The notes beneath the pieces were generated by a model that saw nothing but the letters and a program-made list of their open reading frames with translations, was not told where the DNA came from and did no database searches. Shown in pieces: positions 28,201 to 35,340 of a stretch of DNA of 64,000 nucleotides (the first letter of the stretch is position 1; every line of letters starts with the position of its first letter). This DNA comes from Gordionus sp. m RMFG-2023. Taxonomy: Eukaryota; Nematomorpha; Gordioida; Chordodea; Parachordodidae. The DNA lies in the NCBI RefSeq assembly GCF_954871325.1, contig NC_088775.1:59869561-59933560 (forward strand), given 5' to 3'. The translations under genes and the position numbers were made by a program.

Positions 28201-30000
28201 AATAAAAAGAATTACTCTCTTTATTAATTACTCTGATCAATGGAAATGGCAAAATTTAAAAAAGGCTACTAATTTATTTACTAAAATATAGAAAAGAATA
28301 CAATAAAAAAAACACCGGTAGACATTTTAGTGCATCTTAGTAGAATAAGTTAAAATAGACCATTCCAAAATTTTTTTTTCTAAATTTGAATGATAAAATA
28401 TATTAAAAACGTCATCTAGAGGATAGAAAAATATTCTTTACTATCATGAATAAAAATTATGAGTAAATTTTATTTTATAAATGTATTGAAGCTATAATAT
28501 CTGAAACAGAATCCGTATAATAATTTATTCAGCAAGATACTAGTTAGTCATCAAAATTTGCTTTCCACTAACTAGTCTGTTTAAGATCATATTTACTAAT
28601 ATCTTATACACTATTTAATGAAATTCTCATCCAGTCTTCAAGAAATTTAGGGTTCTTTGTTTTTGGGAAGTTGATCAGGATAGCTGTAAGCCAATCACTA
28701 GGATAAGTCCCTTTCTTCTATACTCTGATAATGATTGAGAGGAGGATCTCCGCGCATAACATTGGATCCGCCTGTACTCGCTATATATCTTATCCTGACC
28801 TCAAGCCTTATGATTTTTAGTTATTTTTATAATACTTACTATTTCACTTTTGATAGGGAGGAACAGTCTCAATGTTTATACTTAGTACAGTAGAAGAATT
28901 GTGTACTTGACGTAAATTGGGTCACGTTACTAAGTTGGTGTGTTGATTTAGGAGGCCAACGTGGTAGTATAAAGAATTTATCTCATTAAGAAAAAATTTT
29001 ATTAAACACATTCATTATTTTTATATTTTTGGTAAAAATTAATAATATAGACGCCATTTAGCGGATTGAATATTATTTTACTTTTATAAATAAAAAAGGA
29101 TTATGACTAAATTTAATTTTATAAAAGTATTGAAGCTAAAATATCTAATAGGTAATTTATTATACCTGTCCAAATATTTATTTTATTTATAAAAACTAAT
29201 AATTCTCAATTAATATTAAGATAATGAAAGCTCACTAGAATATGACCGGAAATATAATTTATAAATAAAGGAGTATTTATAGCCGAGCGATATTTAGTAA
29301 TAAATAATTTATTATGTCGTTAGCCGAGCTACATTTCTCAGCCGAGCGATATATAATAATAAATAATTTATTATGTGATTAGACGAGCAACAGTTTTCAG
29401 CCGAGAGATTTTTTAGTAATAAATAATTTATTATGTTGTTAGCCAAGCCATATTTAGTAATAAAATAATTTATTGTGTGGTTAGCCGAGCGATAACCATC
29501 CTCTTTTTTAAGGTCCAGGTGACGATATTTTTAGCGGTTTAGATACGACTTGGGTTCGATTAATAATAATGGTTTATATTTCTGTTTGGATCCCCGCATT
29601 AAACATAATATAATTCATTTGTATTTCCAACTTATATAATAGAATTATTGCCTTTATTTAATATTCTTTTCCTTTCAAATTTCGCTTAAAAGTGGTAATA
29701 ATAAAATGATCGAATGATGATATGTCCAATAATATAGTCTTTTACATTATGAATCAGGAAATAATAAAAAAGATAGTAAAATCTAAAAAACGGAATAAAT
29801 TTTTTTTTTAAATTGATTTTACTAACATATTTTATACAGATTTGTACAATACCCGGATAGTTCCCTCTAATCACTTCGACGTTTTAAAGGACGACTTTGA
29901 TTGTTGGATTATAATAGCGGTTTTATTAGCGTTAGCTTTAGCCTCTTACATTACCCAAAAGCTGGCCGCCAGGAAGGAACTCAATATGGCCTGGGAATAA
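7123..30000 (+). CDS. EMC1: EMC1, 3' part (six exons of ER membrane protein complex subunit 1)
   Basis: The host gene on the + strand encodes the C-terminal ~275 residues of EMC1, the largest subunit of the ER membrane protein complex, which inserts tail-anchored and multipass proteins into the ER membrane. The exons match, in order, landmarks of the family: a D-R-x-V-x-YKY-x-NPNL segment, SENW, an aromatic-IFP segment, SPSGLESTSLVFAYGLD, FDVLKDD, one C-terminal transmembrane helix and a short basic tail. All introns seen are GT-AG. Phases agree except between exons at 7432 and 8225, where about five family residues are missing. The 5' two thirds of the gene lie left of the window. The last intron (9410-29839) is 20.4 kb of nested transposons. 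Identity comes from remembered family sequence, not a search. Confidence 0.9.
7432..7544 (+). CDS. EMC1: EMC1 exon b
   Basis: The acceptor is CTCAAAAG and the donor C|GTAATT. The two entering bases complete the codon left by exon a (giving Val). The peptide contains FDIFLVDSIIGNVIYSS, then HKKCKGPVLVINSENW, clearly EMC1-like. It ends in phase 0, whereas the next recognised exon needs two preceding bases, so a microexon or missed boundary lies between 7545 and 8224. Confidence 0.85.
7545..8224 (+). other. EMC1: EMC1 intron, with a small hairpin and no element identified
   Basis: AT-rich intronic sequence. It includes an imperfect inverted repeat at about 7721-7760 (arms around CTATTTTAGAATGAATC). 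The sequence missing from EMC1 (about five residues, QYW-like) should be encoded here if it exists, but no short exon with both splice sites was found by eye. Confidence 0.5.
8225..8436 (+). CDS. EMC1: EMC1 exon c
   Basis: The acceptor is TTATTACAG and the donor ATCATCA|GTTTAT. After one base completing a codon it encodes a basic KQRRRE stretch, IIYLYQGKQFSD, then RTFIFPLHSDITSLTTTFTE and LGLTQKKII. These align with the EMC1 segment containing the IFPSSI and TERGITS landmarks. It is more GC-rich than its surroundings. A 46-codon minus-strand frame over the same bases was considered and dropped. Confidence 0.88.
8579..8654 (+). CDS. EMC1: EMC1 exon d
   Basis: The acceptor is TTTTTAAAG and the donor CCAA|GTTTTA. 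Joined to exon c it completes an ATG codon and reads ALADGKLYQFGREILDQKF, matching the family's 'L-x-G-L-x-x-G-x-I...LPK-x-LLDPRRP' segment in position, although the DPRRP motif is not conserved. It leaves two bases for exon e, in phase. Confidence 0.8.
9258..9409 (+). CDS. EMC1: EMC1 exon e
   Basis: The acceptor is TTTTTTAAAAG; one base completes the codon from exon d. It encodes VPELPYFTQQVMNYNRSL, then the strongly conserved SPSGLESTSLVFAYGL, and ends with the first base of an Asp codon at TTAG|GTTATATG. The Asp is completed by the terminal exon 20.4 kb away, giving YGLD-LYNTR, the expected family continuity. Confidence 0.92.
9410..10356 (+). other. EMC1: Start of the 20.4-kb last EMC1 intron, AT-rich
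   Basis: No exon, RNA gene or bounded element is seen between the exon e donor and the target site of the RTE LINE. Confidence 0.55.
10404..10871 (-). pseudogene. RTE LINE carboxy-terminal region
   Basis: It encodes LKGKVYVSGVRSCLVYGGET and WAMKTTHEAKLERTKLRIII, then VKRCTLMEVGGSRPRGR and a final KWKRKIRGKTG, the standard C-terminal landmarks of this LINE type. The segment is interrupted on its 5' side by the hAT remnant at 10872-11857. At least one frameshift separates the two pieces. Confidence 0.85.
10872..11857 (-). mobile_element. hAT transposon remnant nested in the LINE
   Basis: Termini TAGAGGTGGGCGCGGGCC and GGCCCGCGCATACCTCTA are inverted. The 8-bp TSD is GTTAGAAT (10864-10871 and 11858-11865). 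At 11174-11482 on the minus strand a short ORF carries the C-terminal hAT dimerisation motif ending SSEGLFSVANRLLEERRTQL. CACG-rich subterminal repeats lie at both ends. At 986 bp most of the transposase is missing, so this is an internally deleted derivative. Confidence 0.9.
12234..12437 (-). pseudogene. RTE LINE RT core, catalytic motif altered
   Basis: Continues the RT frame interrupted by foldback copy 2: VRTDYGDSESLEVKVGLHQ, then SVLSPLLFILIMDVV, then LLHADVLVLMA (about 12245-12283). The last should be the catalytic YADD box, so HADV here means the polymerase is dead. The 8 bases CTCACATG at 12430-12437 are the foldback's target site. Confidence 0.87.
12500..12670 (+). repeat. Subterminal GGCTAAGCCTAATTA tandem repeat
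   Basis: About five to six copies of a roughly 31-bp unit built from AAAATCGGCTAAGCC and TAATTAGGCTAAGCC, present only in the left tip of foldback copy 2. The right tip and copy 1 hold one or two copies, so the tract expanded in this copy. Confidence 0.85.
13140..14890 (+). repeat. Left ~119-bp unit array of foldback copy 2
   Basis: About fifteen units in one orientation. Several share an identical deletion that removes GACAATTGTC and its flanks (sequence ATGTACCAATTTTTTAAAGT), giving alternating long and short units. This shared deletion implies expansion by duplication of multi-unit blocks. Confidence 0.88.
15205..16510 (-). repeat. Right ~119-bp unit array of foldback copy 2
   Basis: About eleven inverted units. 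Several carry small deletions near GTCACTTTTCATTG not seen in the left array, so the two arms have drifted or been rearranged independently. Confidence 0.87.
17052..17932 (-). pseudogene. RTE LINE linker and RT amino-terminal half
   Basis: Pieces with AQEEKRQEFAKEMECAEG, MKKGKASG, then an RT region with SLYKGKGEPLDCGSYK and MQFGFRSGKGTTD, and RT motif A as FVDLEKAFDRVPRE near 17140-17180. The frame then runs into the right end of foldback copy 2 at 17051 and continues beyond its left end at 12437. Confidence 0.87.
18113..19069 (-). pseudogene. RTE LINE AP-endonuclease region
   Basis: The minus strand carries the endonuclease motif QETRWKG (about 18750-18770), then at 18113-18499 the GERILDFSDDMDMIVCNT segment, VDYLLRRCDRC and INQHRLVIEDL, all typical of RTE APE-type endonucleases. 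These residues form the metal-binding and catalytic core that nicks target DNA. Several frame changes and stops separate the pieces. Confidence 0.85.
19310..19796. mobile_element. Composite of decayed GC-tipped hAT-type MITEs
   Basis: It begins TAGAGGTCTGCAAAATG and ends near GGTCTCTGA, with internal CGGCCCGGCC tracts and another element-like start at about 19510 (CAGAGGTACC). The composition and termini match the MITE family at 19898-20277. No clean 8-bp TSD was found, so at least two overlapping or nested copies are likely. Confidence 0.55.
19898..20277. mobile_element. GC-tipped MITE, hAT type, 380 bp
   Basis: TIRs TAGAGATCTGCA and TGCAGATCACTA, 8-bp TSD ATTGCTAT (19890-19897 and 20278-20285). 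GGGCCGGGC-type tracts flank an AT-rich middle. It is the same family as the copy at 30594-30968, in opposite orientation. Non-autonomous. Confidence 0.9.
20286..20683. other. AT-rich intronic stretch
   Basis: No gene seen. A GC-richer patch at about 20380-20480 has a weak resemblance to the 3' half of a tRNA on the minus strand but does not fold as one. Confidence 0.45.
20684..21860 (+). repeat. Left MULE terminal inverted repeat with duplicated subterminal tract
   Basis: Two tracts of GCTCGGCTAACCACATAATA repeats (20690-20910 and 21590-21840) are separated by about 700 bp that also occurs, inverted, in the right arm (28520-29270). The second tract has no counterpart at the matching place in the right arm. 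Confidence 0.82.
22462..23008. mobile_element. Two overlapping MITE remnants inside the MULE
   Basis: It starts CAGGGATTCGAACCGAACCC, matching in reverse the right end of the element at 23993-24799. After about 400 bp it changes to sequence ending CCGATATTTATTATCGGCAC, then CGCCCTA (to 23008), the end of the ACCGATA family complete at 51121-51836. The inner ends of both are lost, suggesting one inserted in or recombined with the other. Confidence 0.65.
23993..24799. mobile_element. hAT-type MITE, 807 bp, with GGTTCGG tips
   Basis: TIRs CAGGGATGCGAAACCGG and GGGTTAAATTCGAATCCCTG. The TSD is GATTTAGG on the left (23985-23992) and GATTTAGA on the right (24800-24807), 7 of 8 identical. No coding capacity is seen. 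It lies inside the MULE, upstream of the OTU ORF, so it inserted after the MULE. Confidence 0.82.
24936..25574 (+). CDS. OTU-family cysteine protease ORF in the MULE
   Basis: A 212-codon open frame. Residues 31-40 read DSDGNCFYRA, the OTU active-site block with catalytic Cys at about residue 36. Near the end, INHFVSL supplies the family's catalytic His (about residue 169). OTU proteases cleave ubiquitin or ubiquitin-like conjugates. The length fits a bare OTU domain, with no signal peptide or membrane segment. It is preceded by the MITE at 23993-24799 and followed by transposase-like sequence on the same strand, so it may be the N-terminal exon or domain of the transposase gene or a separate cargo ORF. 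It is open throughout although the neighbouring transposase is broken. Substrate and activity are unknown. Confidence 0.8.
   Translation: MTLKKISKDFISKQIIKQSPILENYIPQEIDSDGNCFYRAISITLYKTQIHHIFLRLITAIEIILNPQYYDKNHSVFSKSIKLINIWISEYELLDSAMNINVWAEQMHICALSAALGKPIHVFCPANLLKAFTDILYGRGVSQSSKPHILIMWTSTICPNDIFNLRINHFVSLILNNYNNTLTIKPQSNNTIKDLSFLIENILKNHVAKISE
25575..27296 (+). pseudogene. MULE transposase remnant
   Basis: Successive frames show an N-terminal region (KEIPLG-like IPLGIKYNVYFFIS, then DDYGPWTG), VLYKYYSILKRSKEYKRRIL (25950-26010), LGVDKTFNLG with the first catalytic Asp (about 26421), FGSDQEKAI with the second (about 26639), CTRHLKDNIRL, and NCESMNN with a candidate catalytic Glu (about 26991). 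A lysine/arginine-rich tail (PHQRRRIKAKKTRK) ends at TAA near 27295. These are MULE DDE landmarks. At least four frameshifts or stops break it. A FLYWCH or WRKY-type DNA-binding domain was not recognised. Confidence 0.8.
27300..28400. other. AT-rich 3' part of the MULE, no gene
   Basis: Low-complexity AT-rich sequence between the transposase remnant and the right TIR. No ORF or nested element is recognised. Confidence 0.5.
28400..29501 (-). repeat. Right MULE terminal inverted repeat
   Basis: Reverse complement of the left arm: a repeat tract at 29275-29495, then matches to the left arm including CAGCAAGATACT, GGAGGCCAACGTGGTAGTAT and GACGCCATTTAGCGG. Divergence between the arms is visible by eye in every line, so the element is not recent. 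Confidence 0.82.
29502..29839 (+). other. EMC1: End of the last EMC1 intron
   Basis: AT-rich sequence ending with a branch-point-like TTTACTAAC and the acceptor TTTTATACAG at 29839. A short open stretch after TTTTTTAAG at about 29511 could mimic an exon but matches no EMC1 segment. Confidence 0.7.
29840..30000 (+). CDS. EMC1: EMC1 terminal exon
   Basis: Two bases complete the Asp codon from exon e, giving DLYNTRIVPSNHFDVLKDD, then an aliphatic transmembrane helix (WIIIAVLLALALASYI), a short tail QKLAARKELNMAWE and TAA. This is the exact layout of the EMC1 C-terminus: FDVLKDDYD, one TM anchor, cytosolic tail ending in a basic, W-containing segment. Confidence 0.93.
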
Positions 30001-30094
30001 ATCAACCATTAAATTCATGTTCAAATCGATTTTCATTATATCTTAACATTATGTCTCGTTTAAAAATGTTTTTAATTTTAGACAAATTATTCAA

Positions 30095-30132
30095 AATAAA
30101 ACGCTATATTTTTTTTATAGCTTTCAAATAAA
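30095..30132 (+). promoter_or_regulatory. EMC1: EMC1 polyadenylation signals
   Basis: Two AATAAA hexamers (30095-30100 and 30127-30132) lie 95-130 bases after the EMC1 stop codon. T-rich sequence follows, and a run of C at about 30182 lies further on. Confidence 0.7.
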
Positions 30133-30585
30133 TCCTATTTTATGTTTGAGATTCTTGAGATAATTTAATCTCAACATCCTGACCCCCCCCCTACACAACC
30201 TTGCTTTTGATTTAGTTAACAACAGGAGGTTACATTTTATATTAAGTCTCCCAATTTTTAATTCCTCTAATCCATTTTTACTTAGCGAAAATTTTATCCT
30301 ATATTTTTTTCATAATTTATTTTTTATAAATTACATCGAAAATTTGCTCCAATCATTAAACAATAATACAGATTGTAAATCAATTGTTTTAAAAACTCTT
30401 GTAAACGGTTATCTCGATTACAAGCACAATTATGTAAAATAAAAGGTTATATTGCAGTAGTCAACCATTTGAAAGGTATATATTGCCTTATGCTAGAAAA
30501 TCGTATTAGTACAAGAGATATTTGAAAAATTTTAAATAACACATGTTAGTTATTTAGATTTCATTTTTTAAAACAAGCAGGTTCA
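30133..30585. other. Intergenic sequence after EMC1
   Basis: AT-rich with a C(9) run near 30182. No gene or element is seen. Confidence 0.45.
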
Positions 30586-30593
30586 CCCCACAC

Positions 30594-30968
30594 TAGTTTT
30601 TTCAAGCCCGGCCTGAAATTTTTTCTAAAATAGTTTTGCTGGCCCTGTCCGAACCCAAAAAAATTTACCGGCCCGGCCCGAATTTATTTAAATATATAAA
30701 TTAATTTTTATAATTACTCAAAATAAAAGACATATGTTATATGACGTTAAGTTTCAATAAATAAAATCAAATATTTTTATTTTACATAAAAAATTTAATA
30801 TAAAATTGATAAATTTAGATATATTTTAAAAAAATTTCCAAGGTCTGAACCGACCTGGGTTGAATTTTTTTTAAAATATTAGACCCGGCCCGAACCCGAT
30901 TATTTTTAATAGAATCAGACGCGAGCCCGGCCTAAAGCCCGGGCCGGGCCAAACTTTGCAGATCTCTA
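30594..30968. mobile_element. GC-tipped MITE, hAT type, 375 bp
   Basis: It begins TAGTTTTTTCAAGCCCGGCC and ends TTTGCAGATCTCTA. The perfect 8-bp TSD is CCCCACAC (30586-30593 and 30969-30976). The internal sequence matches the copy at 19898-20277 in reverse. The left terminal bases have decayed relative to TAGTGATCTGCA. Confidence 0.9.
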
Positions 30969-30976
30969 CCCCACAC

Positions 30977-32195
30977 CTTAATAATCAATTTTTGCCAAAA
31001 ATGTTTAAAAAACGGGCCAAATAAAATCACATTTTACTAGCAGCTGCACCAGGAAATTATAATAAATTTTAACCTTTGAAGGTCTCGCTAAAATTAAAAG
31101 CTCTTCTTTATTTATAGTCCTCATCCTTTCTGTAATTATAGAAAGGAATAACTCCTCTTAATCACCCCCTTTTTAGGTTTTATATCCCATTTACCTGTCT
31201 TAACACTAATAATGGGAATACTATTATTTACAACCCTCTCAAGAAACTTAGGGTTTTATCAAATATGAACTTATGATGTAACATAATGATAAACTTGGAT
31301 TCTATAAATATTTTATTTACGTTAATATTTATTAGTATTTCTACTGTTGTCCTTTATTTTATTTTACCTCTGGAATCTGAAATGTTTAAATTTAAAATTA
31401 TATTTAACTGGATTCTGAAGGGTTCTCTTCCAAACTGTTTAGTTAGATATTTATAAATTAGTCATATGAATGGAAATGGAGCTAGAAACAATAATCCATG
31501 AACATTTAATAGTTATTAGTGAACATTTCCTTTTTCTTAATTTACTCTTATAGTCAGACGGATGGGCAAATTCTCCCCCGTTTGCACGCATGATTTTTTC
31601 CCCAGTTTATGGAATTATATATATGGTTGAATTCCATGGCAAATCAACATGATTTTCAACCCTACTCCCTTAGATTTTTTTAAATTTTTACTAGAGTTTG
31701 CATATATTATAATTAAGAAATTTTTTTTAGTTTCCAGCTAGCGGCTGATATATGGGTCTCTAAAGGTTGAAAAATATGATATTTTGGGCAAAATGATCTC
31801 CCTTTAATTTTAAATACCTTTGGATATAATTAGGCTAGGAGCGTCATTATAAATATTGTTTAGAAAAATTTAAATATCAAAAGCTGAAGATGATGATAAG
31901 ATCAAATGGACATCTTTTTCTCTCTCAATTTTTATATATATAGCTATAGAATTAAACAGGGTTGACAAGTCGGTCAATTGACTAAAGGAGTATTTAACCA
32001 GGTCATATACTCTAAAATGTTATTGATTAATAACTATATTGATTTAATTAACTAATATGTATTTAAAGTTTATCAATCTAATTAGATTACAATTTATAAA
32101 ATATACTTGTTTCATCAAGGCATCATTATAATTTTGTATTAAAATATAAGATTTTCATGTTTAAAATATTAGAATTTTATTTTAAAATATAAGAA
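30977..32195. other. AT-rich region with a possible mitochondrial-like patch
   Basis: No nuclear gene is recognised. A patch at about 31110-31265 reads as a hydrophobic peptide only if ATA is Met and TGA is Trp (the invertebrate mitochondrial code), for example LMMGMLLFTTLS. It could be a nuclear mitochondrial fragment, but the evidence is weak. Confidence 0.35.
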
Positions 32196-32415
32196 TAGTG
32201 TTGTTAAAAAGTCGAGTTCATCCGACTCAGAGTCTCGAGTGGAATTAGTCGACTAACTAAAGTCGACTCGAGATATAAACTCAAGTCGTAAACTCAAGTT
32301 CATAAAATATTAAGTTGACTAGAGGACGAATATTTTATGAACTTGAGTCGACTAGAGGACGAATATTTCAGATTTATTATTATTAAGATGTTTGTTGTTT
32401 TTTACATTTTTTTTA
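32196..32415. mobile_element. Left part of a GTCGACT-repeat element
   Basis: It starts TAGTGTTGTTAAAAAGTCGA, a terminus very like that of the foldback family, then repeats of GAGTCGACTAGAGGACGAAT separated by AT-rich spacers. It is interrupted at 32416-32423 by the second foldback element and resumes at 37536. The right terminus is not found. Confidence 0.7.
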
Positions 32416-33659
32416 CTTTAGACTAGCTCCGTGAAGTTGGTCGAACATTTGGAAGCACTAACGATGAATCATATGTCATTTTTTAGTGCTTCGTTAGTGC
32501 ATATTAGTGCTTTAATCCGAATAGTAGCTGAATTTAAAAAAAAGGTTATAAGGAAAAATAAAAATTTGCGCCAACTTCACGCTTAAAAGTTAACTGAAAG
32601 CACTAACGATGAAACTTATATCATTCTTTAGTGCTTAGTTAGTAGAGGTTAGTGCTTCAATCACTTATGTAGCCAAATTTAAGAATAAAAAGTTATTGGC
32701 GAAAAAAACAAATATAGGCGATGTGCCAAAACAAAAACTAGAGTAGTACTAAACATTTTTTGCCATTATTTAGTGCTTAATTAATGTATTTAAATTCCGT
32801 TATTAATTTGATTAACCGCCATAGGGAAAAAAGTTATAAGCTAAATAAAAATTATTACGTCACGATTTAAGCGTGAAGTTGGCCAAACTTTTGGAAGCAC
32901 TAACGATACAAAAATAAACAAATAATGGCTACGTGCTAAAACAAAAACTATAGTAGTACTAAATATCCGGTTTTCGCCATTATTTAGTGCTTAATTAGCA
33001 AATTTGAATTCCGTAATTAATTTGGTTAACCGTCTTTATAAAAAATTGTAATACGCTAAAGAAATGTTTAGAGGTTAAATTATGGCCAGAAAATTATGAA
33101 AGCACTAACGATGAAATTTATATCCTTCTTTAGGGCTACCTTGGTAGAAGTTAGTGCTTCAATTACTTTTGTAGCCGAATTTAAGAATAAAAAGTTATTT
33201 GCGAAAAAAACAAATAATGGCGACGTGCCAAAACAAAAACTATAGTAGTATTAAACATCCGGTTTTCGCCATTATTTAGTGCTTAATTAGCAAATTTGAA
33301 TTCCTTAATTAATTTGGTTAACCGTCTTTATAAAAAATTGTAATACGCTAAAGAAATGTTTAGAGGTCAAATTATGGCCAGAAAATTTTTAAAGCAATAA
33401 CGATGAAATTTATATCCTTCTTTAGGGCTTCCTTAGTAGAGGTTAATTCTTCAATCACCTTTGTAGCCGAATTTAAGAATAAAAGTTATTTGCGAAAATA
33501 ACAAAAATAAATAAATAATGGCGACGTGCCAAAACAAAAACTATAGTAATACCAAACATCCGGTTTTCGCCATTATTTAGTGCTCAATTAGTAAATTTGA
33601 ATTCCGTAATTAATTTGGTTAACCGTCTTTATAAAAAATTGTAATACACTAAGGATTAT

Positions 33660-35340
33660 GAAAATATATATAATTATAAAATATGTATTAAAAACTAATT
33701 AAAAAAATTATAATTTATAATTATATAATTAAAAATAAAATTCTATAATTGTGTCCCCAAAAAGGAACCATAATTGTGTCTAAAAATTTCTGAATTTTTT
33801 GTCGAATAAAAAGAAATTCTCTGGGTTTATTTTTGAAAAGTCATATTTTATTACCCAGATTTTTTAAAAACATAAATGTTGAAGGCGAAAAATGCCCGTT
33901 ATTAGAAGTCACTACTGGAGTGAATATGAAGTTTTTAAAATTTTTGTATTTGTTTATCTTTTTAATTTCTGCCTGTGTTATTAAATTGAAATTTATGTTT
34001 GAAGGGAAAGATGAGTCACACGTGTAGTCCCAATGAGTCATTTGCCGAGGGCCCAAGGTATGGTTGTCATACCATCAGGTCTTAAACCATCTACTTGAGA
34101 TAAATTTGATGGTTCAAGATTGTTTGGAATGTGTGCAGCTGTTAGACTTCTATTTATTATATGGTTTACAGCTGAGTGTTGATTTATTAATCACATGTGG
34201 GAAATTCTATGGTTAATTTTTTATATTACTCAAAAACTTTTTGATTACTTGTTAATTTTTATAGTATTTAACACATTTCCATAATGTGAAACATTCTTAT
34301 ATAGTTAAATAACTTTCCATAATTATTGTAAAAAACATTTTGATTTTGATATAATTTTTAAAAAAAAATTTTTAATAATAAAACTTTAATAAAGACGAAC
34401 GTCAAATTTATGAATCGAATATAATTTTTTAATGTTTTGGTCTAAAATTTTCTTAGGCGTCGAGAAAGGTGTCATAAAATTTGAAGGATTAACATGGCAG
34501 TAATTTATCGAATCAGGGTAACTCAGAATTCCTGCATAAGTATTAATGATCTGCATCGGGCCTAATTTTTCAAGCCCGGCCCGAACCAGAAATTTTTAAA
34601 AAAAATTTACCGACCCGGCCCGTTCATGCCCGAATTTATTTAAATATAGAAAATATTTTTAAAATTACTCAAAATAAAAGACATATGTTATATGTTGTCT
34701 AGTTTCTATAAATAAAATTAAATATTTTTTTTTACATAAAAAATTTAATATATAATTGATAAATTTAGATATATTTTAAAAAATTTATAGGCCCAACCTA
34801 CCCGGCTCTTTTTTAAAAAATATTAGGCCCGAACCCGATTTATTTAAAAAAAAATTACGTCTGAGCACGGTTCGACGGGTACTTCATAATATTGTGATCT
34901 TAATATAACTAAAATTTATGATAGAAATAAATATATGCGTAATTTTTTCGAATAAAATGAAACTATGTAAAAAGAAGAATTTGAATTAAGAATATAAATT
35001 TTCTGAGAATGTTTTTAACCATATCATTCAATGACACCTCAGAATAATAGATGCTGGAGAAAAAATGTAGTTGTTACAATAAAATAATAAAAATTATATA
35101 ATTATTACACAAGAATGGGGTTCAATGGGCCCATTTAGGCCGTAGTAGAAATAATATTTTGTGACTTGGTTATAGCTATTCATGTATTTTGGGAACCTTA
35201 TTATTTTTAAGCTTCTGAAACATTATATTACTCAAATATGGCAGATGATCTACGGAAACAATTGATAGATTAAGTGCAAAAAGACAATATGCATTTTTTA
35301 ATTATTTGTGGTTTTTAATCAAACTAATTAGGGTTTAAAT
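33660..35340. other. Central spacer of the second foldback element
   Basis: Single-copy sequence between the arms. It includes a 64-codon hydrophobic ORF (33833-34027) with no recognisable family and a GC-tipped MITE remnant (34544 to about 34903). The spacer of 1.7 kb is long compared with the roughly 290-bp centre of the first family, so it may hold captured sequence. Confidence 0.5.
34544..34903. mobile_element. GC-tipped MITE remnant
   Basis: It begins TAATGATCTGCATCGGGCCT and carries the CCCGGCCCGAACC tracts and AT-rich middle of the 19898/30594 family. The right end is decayed and no clear TSD is seen. Confidence 0.72.

Larger units (their letters stand above)
20684..29501 (+). mobile_element. 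Mutator-like element (MULE) with ~1-kb TIRs and an OTU ORF
   Basis: Long inverted repeats begin GGATGGTATATTTATCGC on the left and end GCGATAACCATCC on the right. Right arm about 28400-29501; left arm about 20684-22060, longer because the outer repeat tract occurs twice there. Each arm holds repeats of the type AATATCGCTCGGCTAACC every few tens of bases, then shared single-copy sequence. Between the arms on the + strand lie an OTU protease ORF (24936-25574) and a decayed MULE transposase (about 25575-27296). Long TIRs plus a MULE transposase identify the superfamily. The expected 9-bp TSD was not found, so the outer limits may be off by a few bases. MITEs are nested at 22462-23008 and 23993-24799. 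Confidence 0.85.

Noticed and set aside
29511-29610. Possible extra EMC1 exon after TTTTTTAAG
   Set aside because: The EMC1 frame already joins exon e to the terminal exon with no residues missing, and the peptide matches no family segment.
33833-34056. Overlapping 64- and 71-codon ORFs in the foldback centre
   Set aside because: No recognisable domain; AT-rich composition and opposite-strand overlap suggest chance.
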